Assembly: GCA_946886425.1 (NCBI GenBank)
Contig: CAMPIP010000076.1
Span: 1-10,001 of the forward strand
Length of the DNA stretch: 10,001 nucleotides
From: an uncultured Actinomycetes bacterium
GTDB taxonomy: Bacteria > Actinomycetota > Thermoleophilia > Solirubrobacterales > 70-9
Reading direction: 5' to 3'
The translations under genes and the position numbers were made by a program. The notes below the pieces were generated by a model that saw nothing but the letters and a program-made list of their open reading frames with translations, made no database searches and was not told where the DNA came from. This document shows positions 6,835 to 10,001 of the stretch, piece after piece. Position 1 is the stretch's first letter. Every line of letters begins with the position of its first letter.

Positions 6835-8187
6835 TCAAGAACCGCTGACCGCCAACTCGGCGACAAGCAGCGGCGGGGTCCGCACCGAGCCGCCGAAGGG
6901 GACCCAGCGGGACTCGTCGCCAGCCTCGCGGACCGCGCCCAGCATCGCGATCAGCTCGCCCGCGATCGTGAACTCGCGGACCGGCTCGGCCAGCTCGCCG
7001 CCGCGGATCGCGCGCCCGGAGGCGCCGACCGAGAAGACACCCGTGACCGGGTTGACGCCCGAGTGCAGGCCGGCGACGTCGGTTACGTAGACGCCCTCGC
7101 CGGCCGCGGCCAGCAGCTCCGCGAAGGAGCGCTCGCCGGCGCTGACGACCAGGTTCGAGGGCGAGACGGTGGGCAGCGAGCGGTAGCCGTGGCGGGAGGC
7201 GCTGCCGCTCGACTCGCCGCCCTCGCGGCGGGCGGTGTAGGTGTCGTGGAGGTAGGCGCGGAGGCGGCCACCCTCGATCAGGGCGGTGCGGCGCCGCGGC
7301 ACCCCCTCGCCGTCGAACGGCGCCGAGGCGGCCCCCTCGGGGTCGCGGCCGTCGTCGTGGAGCGCGAAGGCCGGGGCCGCCAGCTCATCGCCGAGCTTGC
7401 CGGCGAAGGGCGAGCGGCCGCGCTGGACCGCGTTGGCGCCGAGGACGCCGCCGATCAGGCCGGCGAAGCTGGCCGCAACGGTCGGGTCGAGGACGACCGG
7501 GCAGGAGCGCGAGGCCGGCTTGGCGGCGCCGATCATCGCCGCCGCCCGCTCGCCTCCCTCGCGGCCGATCGCCTCCGGGTCGAGGTCGGCGGGACCGCGA
7601 CCGAGGCCGAAGCCGAGGCCGGTCTCGCGGGCGCCCTCGCCCTCAGCCAGGGCCTGCAGGTAGGCGAAACAGTTCGAGGCCTCGTACTCGCCGGCGAGGC
7701 CGGTCGAGGAGGCGATCGCGACGCGCTCCGTGGCGTCGGCGTAGACGGCGGTCTCGACGGCGACCACGCGCGGGTCGGCATCGAGACCGGCGCGCTCGAC
7801 GGCGAGCGCCAGCTCCGCTCCCTGGGCGGTGGTCCAGGTCTCCAGGCCCGGGTCGCTGATCCCGGGCAGGGCCTCGAGCGGCGCCGGCTCGGGCGGCACC
7901 GCGAACTCGTCTTCGTCGGCGACGCCCGCGGCGGCGACGGCGCGGGCGGCGATCTCGGTCACCCCGGCGACCGAGAGGTCGGTGCCGTAGGCGTAGCCGA
8001 CCTGGGTGCCGATCCAGGCGCGGACGCCGATCCCAGTCTGGGCGGCGGCGGTGAGGCTCTCGACCTCGCCGCCGTGCGCCCGCACCTCGCGGTTGCGCTC
8101 GTGGGCGGCGTAGGCCTCGCCGGCATCGGCGCCGGCGCCGGTCGCCGCCTCGACCGCCCGGCGGGCCAGCGCCGAGAGCTCGGTCAC
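6835..8187 (-). CDS. tldE: TldE/PmbA-family metalloprotease partner subunit
   Basis: A 450-residue member of the TldD/PmbA (U62) family. In studied bacteria TldE (PmbA) pairs with TldD as a heterodimeric protease that degrades unfolded peptides and processes some ribosomal peptides such as microcin B17. The homologous segment (PVVLDPTVAASFAGLIGG, then SPFAGKLGDEL) aligns with the TldD active-site region but has no HExxxH motif, as expected for the non-catalytic partner. The C-terminal half keeps the family pattern of DGEGVPRRRTALIEGGRL and GVNPVTGVFSVG. The start is GTG at 8187, overlapping the tldD stop as GTGA. The same frame is open to 8712, but that part only shadows tldD, so the longer reading is rejected. 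Its cellular substrate is unknown; no peptide precursor is visible in the window. Confidence 0.93.
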   Translation of the reverse strand: MTELSALARRAVEAATGAGADAGEAYAAHERNREVRAHGGEVESLTAAAQTGIGVRAWIGTQVGYAYGTDLSVAGVTEIAARAVAAAGVADEDEFAVPPEPAPLEALPGISDPGLETWTTAQGAELALAVERAGLDADPRVVAVETAVYADATERVAIASSTGLAGEYEASNCFAYLQALAEGEGARETGLGFGLGRGPADLDPEAIGREGGERAAAMIGAAKPASRSCPVVLDPTVAASFAGLIGGVLGANAVQRGRSPFAGKLGDELAAPAFALHDDGRDPEGAASAPFDGEGVPRRRTALIEGGRLRAYLHDTYTARREGGESSGSASRHGYRSLPTVSPSNLVVSAGERSFAELLAAAGEGVYVTDVAGLHSGVNPVTGVFSVGASGRAIRGGELAEPVREFTIAGELIAMLGAVREAGDESRWVPFGGSVRTPPLLVAELAVSGS

Positions 8188-9569
8188 AGCTCGGTCCCCC
8201 CCACCGTCATCGCCCGCAGCCGCACGTGGCCCTGGCCGGTGCCGACCGGGACTTTCTGGCCGCCCTTGCCGCAGATTCCGGTCTTCATGAAGAAGTCGTC
8301 GCCGACCGCGTCGATCGCCTCCAGAGCGTCGAGGCAGTTGCCGATCAGGGTGGCGCCGCGGCAAGGGCTGGTCACCCTGCCGCCCTCGATCAGGTAGCCC
8401 TCGGAGACGCCGAAGACGAAGTCGCCGGTCGCCGGGTCGACCTGGCCGCCGGCGAAGGAGACCGCGTAGAAGCCCTTCTCGACCTCGGCGATCATCGCCT
8501 CGGGCGTGGCCTCGCCGGGGGCGATGTAGGTGTTGGTCATGCGCGGGATCGGCAGGTGCCGGAAGCTCTCGCGGCGGCCGTTGCCGGTCGAGGCGACGCC
8601 GTCGCGCTCGGCGGTCAGGTGGTCGTAGAGGTACTGGGTGAGGCGGCCCTCCTCGATCACCCGGGTCTGCTGGGTCGGCGTGCCCTCGTCGTCGATCGCG
8701 TCGCTGCCCCACTCGTGCGGGAGTCGGCCGTCGTCGTAAGCGCTGAGGAGCGGCTGGGCGACCATCTCGCCGAGCTTGCCGGCGTAGACGCTGGCTCCCT
8801 TGTGGATGTGGTCGGCCTCGAGGCCGTGGCCGGTCATCTCGTGGAAGAGGACGCCGCCGAAGCCACCGCCGACCACCACCGGCATCGAGCCGGAGGGGGC
8901 GGGACGGGCGTCGAGCAGGGTCAGGGCCTTGGCGGCGGCCTGCTCGGCGATCTCGCCGGGATCGTCTTCGAGCAGCTCGAAGCCGCGGTGGGCGCCGAGC
9001 GTCTCCGCCCCGGTCTCGACGGTGCCGTCGCGACGGGCGACGGCCTGGACTCCGATCCGGGTGCGGGTACGGTCGTCGCCGGCGAAGAGGCCGTCGGAGT
9101 TGGCGACGCTGATGCGGCGTCGGGCCTCGGCGTAGGAGGCGGTCAGCTGGGCGACCTCGGCGCCCCTGCCGCGGCCGCGCTCGTCGAGCTCGCGCAGCAG
9201 CTCCGCCTTGCGCTCGGCCGGGACGTCTTCGGGGCGGCGCTCGATTGCTTCCGGCGTCGTCTCCACGGCCTCCAGGGGTCGGGGCTCGCGGCGCTCGGCC
9301 TTGAGCGCCGCCGCGGCTTCGTCGGCGGCCCGCTCGAGGTCGGCGGGGTCGAGGCCGTCGACGTGGGCGAAGTAGGTGGTGCCGCCCTCGACGACGCGGA
9401 CGCCGGCGCCCTCCTCGGCGCCGGACTGGACCGACTCGACCCGCGACTCGTCGATCGACATCGACATGCCGTTGCGGCGTTCGGCGAAGACCTCGGCGAA
9501 GCGGCCGCCATTGGCGAGCGCCCGGGCGAGGATGCGCTCGGCGACGGCCGGGTCGAGCAGCTCGTTCAC
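8184..9569 (-). CDS. tldD: TldD-family zinc metalloprotease
   Basis: The catalytic subunit of the TldD/TldE protease, 461 residues. The zinc motif HEMTGH (243-248) lies in the typical setting GVLFHEMTGHGLEAD and is followed by SVYAGKLGE. The C-terminal block with CGKGGQ (433-438), VGTGQG and MTVGG completes the family signature. The N-terminal domain (about 1-220) carries the usual MSMSIDESRVESVQSG strand region. The start is GTG at 9569, overlapping the stop of the small upstream gene (GTGA), and its stop overlaps tldE (GTGA), so the three genes are tightly coupled and stoichiometric synthesis of TldD and TldE is likely. All key residues are intact. Assignment is firm; the physiological peptide substrate is not known. 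Confidence 0.95.
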   Translation of the reverse strand: MNELLDPAVAERILARALANGGRFAEVFAERRNGMSMSIDESRVESVQSGAEEGAGVRVVEGGTTYFAHVDGLDPADLERAADEAAAALKAERREPRPLEAVETTPEAIERRPEDVPAERKAELLRELDERGRGRGAEVAQLTASYAEARRRISVANSDGLFAGDDRTRTRIGVQAVARRDGTVETGAETLGAHRGFELLEDDPGEIAEQAAAKALTLLDARPAPSGSMPVVVGGGFGGVLFHEMTGHGLEADHIHKGASVYAGKLGEMVAQPLLSAYDDGRLPHEWGSDAIDDEGTPTQQTRVIEEGRLTQYLYDHLTAERDGVASTGNGRRESFRHLPIPRMTNTYIAPGEATPEAMIAEVEKGFYAVSFAGGQVDPATGDFVFGVSEGYLIEGGRVTSPCRGATLIGNCLDALEAIDAVGDDFFMKTGICGKGGQKVPVGTGQGHVRLRAMTVGGTEL

Positions 9570-9790
9570 GAGCGCCCCCGCTTGCCGGCGACCTCGATCA
9601 GGCGGCCGGCGGCGACGAACAGCTCGGCCCCGGCCGGCGAGCCCTCGGCATGGTCGTGGCTGCGGCCGCCCGGGTAGTAGAGGCGGGCGAAGGGGCGGCG
9701 CGAAGCGCGGCGGCGGCGCATGTAGGCGGCCGCCTCGTCGGCGTAGCCGGAGACGCGGTCGAGGAGGACGCGGTGGGGCTTCGGGGCCAT
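9566..9790 (-). CDS. Small hypothetical protein coupled to tldD
   Basis: A 74-residue, Arg- and Ala-rich protein that I do not recognise. It opens MAPKPHRVLLDRVSGYADEA, has a strongly basic patch MRRRRASRRPFARLYY (about 38-53), and ends in AELFVAAGRLIEVAGKRGRS. There is no signal peptide, membrane segment or cysteine. ATG at 9790 is preferred, with GAGG nine bases upstream, four bases after the stop of the gene before it. A GTG at 9832 would extend it into that gene. Its stop overlaps the tldD GTG by 4 bp. The conserved-looking coupling on both sides argues that it is real, and a role linked to TldD/TldE is possible but unproven. Confidence 0.65.
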   Translation of the reverse strand: MAPKPHRVLLDRVSGYADEAAAYMRRRRASRRPFARLYYPGGRSHDHAEGSPAGAELFVAAGRLIEVAGKRGRS

Positions 9791-9794
9791 TCGC

Positions 9795-10001
9795 TCAAGC
9801 CTCGCCGATCGCGGTGCCGCGCGCCAGGTCACGCAGGGTCGCGCGGAGGTCGAAGAAGAGCAGCGAGGCGAGCGCGAAGCGGTTGGTGACGGCGACGGCG
9901 ACGAGGCCGGCGTCGCGGACCGCGAAGACCTCGCCCTGCTCGGTGGCGATGTGGACCTGCTCGACCGGCCCCTCGCCGGCGTCGTCTGCGACCGCGAAGA
10001 G
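9795..10001 (-). CDS. C-terminal end of an unidentified protein, possibly Roadblock/LC7-like (partial)
   Basis: An open frame on the minus strand enters from the right edge and ends with TGA at 9795, giving the last 68 residues of a protein whose start is outside the window. Visible features are a hydrophilic segment followed by alternating strands HIATEQGEVFAVRDAGLVAVAVTN and a final helix ASLLFFDLRATLRDLARG. A strand pair followed by a closing helix recalls the end of Roadblock/LC7 (MglB-like) domains, which bind small GTPases, but no diagnostic motif is seen, so this is a weak guess. Reading frame, high GC at third positions and the 4-nt spacing to the next gene support it as coding. Confidence 0.6.
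   Translation of the reverse strand, partial: LFAVADDAGEGPVEQVHIATEQGEVFAVRDAGLVAVAVTNRFALASLLFFDLRATLRDLARGTAIGEA

Noticed and set aside
8188..8712. Upstream extension of the tldE frame (open to 8712)
   Set aside because: This part is an Arg/Asp-rich shadow of tldD on the same strand in another frame. The GTG at 8187 gives the family N-terminus and a coupled GTGA overlap.
9791..9832. GTG at 9832 as the start of the small gene before tldD
   Set aside because: It would overlap the upstream gene by 38 bases, while ATG at 9790 has a GAGG at good spacing and a 4-nt gap.
1..10001. CRISPR arrays, tRNA or rRNA genes, insertion sequences, defence genes or biosynthetic clusters
   Set aside because: No direct repeat array, no RNA gene fold and no transposase or defence motif was recognised. 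Apart from the palindromes near guaA, the window holds housekeeping genes.

Overview
The window is very GC-rich and almost fully coding, and every gene I can support lies on the minus strand. Gene content points to a high-GC actinobacterium: a GuaB3-type IMP dehydrogenase, type-2 (family 2) OMP decarboxylase, paired TldD/TldE, frequent GTG and TTG starts, and 4-bp stop/start overlaps. The style would suit the Thermoleophilia (Solirubrobacterales), but that is inference, since no rRNA or marker gene is present.

Read in the direction of transcription (right to left), two gene blocks appear. Block A (10001 to about 6835) holds the C-terminal end of an unidentified gene with a possible Roadblock/LC7-like tail, a 74-residue unknown protein, tldD and tldE/pmbA. 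These are spaced by 4 nt or overlap by 4 bp (GTGA), so they look translationally coupled. Block B starts after an 85-bp gap with a possible extended -10 promoter. It holds a HU-type DNA-binding protein, pyrF, a membrane-anchored LysM protein, a D-Ala-D-Ala carboxypeptidase (S11), a PfkB-family sugar kinase, guaB3 and guaA. Most junctions in B are 4- or 8-bp overlaps or short gaps, so nucleotide synthesis (pyrF, guaB3, guaA), cell-wall trimming (LysM protein, carboxypeptidase), sugar phosphorylation and a nucleoid protein probably share transcripts. After guaA, positions 1-113 contain two strong hairpins but no U tract.

The most unusual item is a 114-bp imperfect palindrome (1646-1759) at the start of guaA. 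It has perfect 15-bp terminal inverted repeats, its length is exactly 38 codons, and it encodes a Pro/Ala-rich N-terminal extension that GMP synthases normally lack. Deleting it in silico restores a normal GuaA N-terminus in frame. This resembles the in-frame palindromic elements known from Rickettsia. Its central palindrome AGCTAAAGCT recurs in the hairpin just downstream of guaA. A second oddity is pyrF, whose conserved N-terminal region has no ATG, GTG or TTG start; CTG at 6463 is the best candidate.
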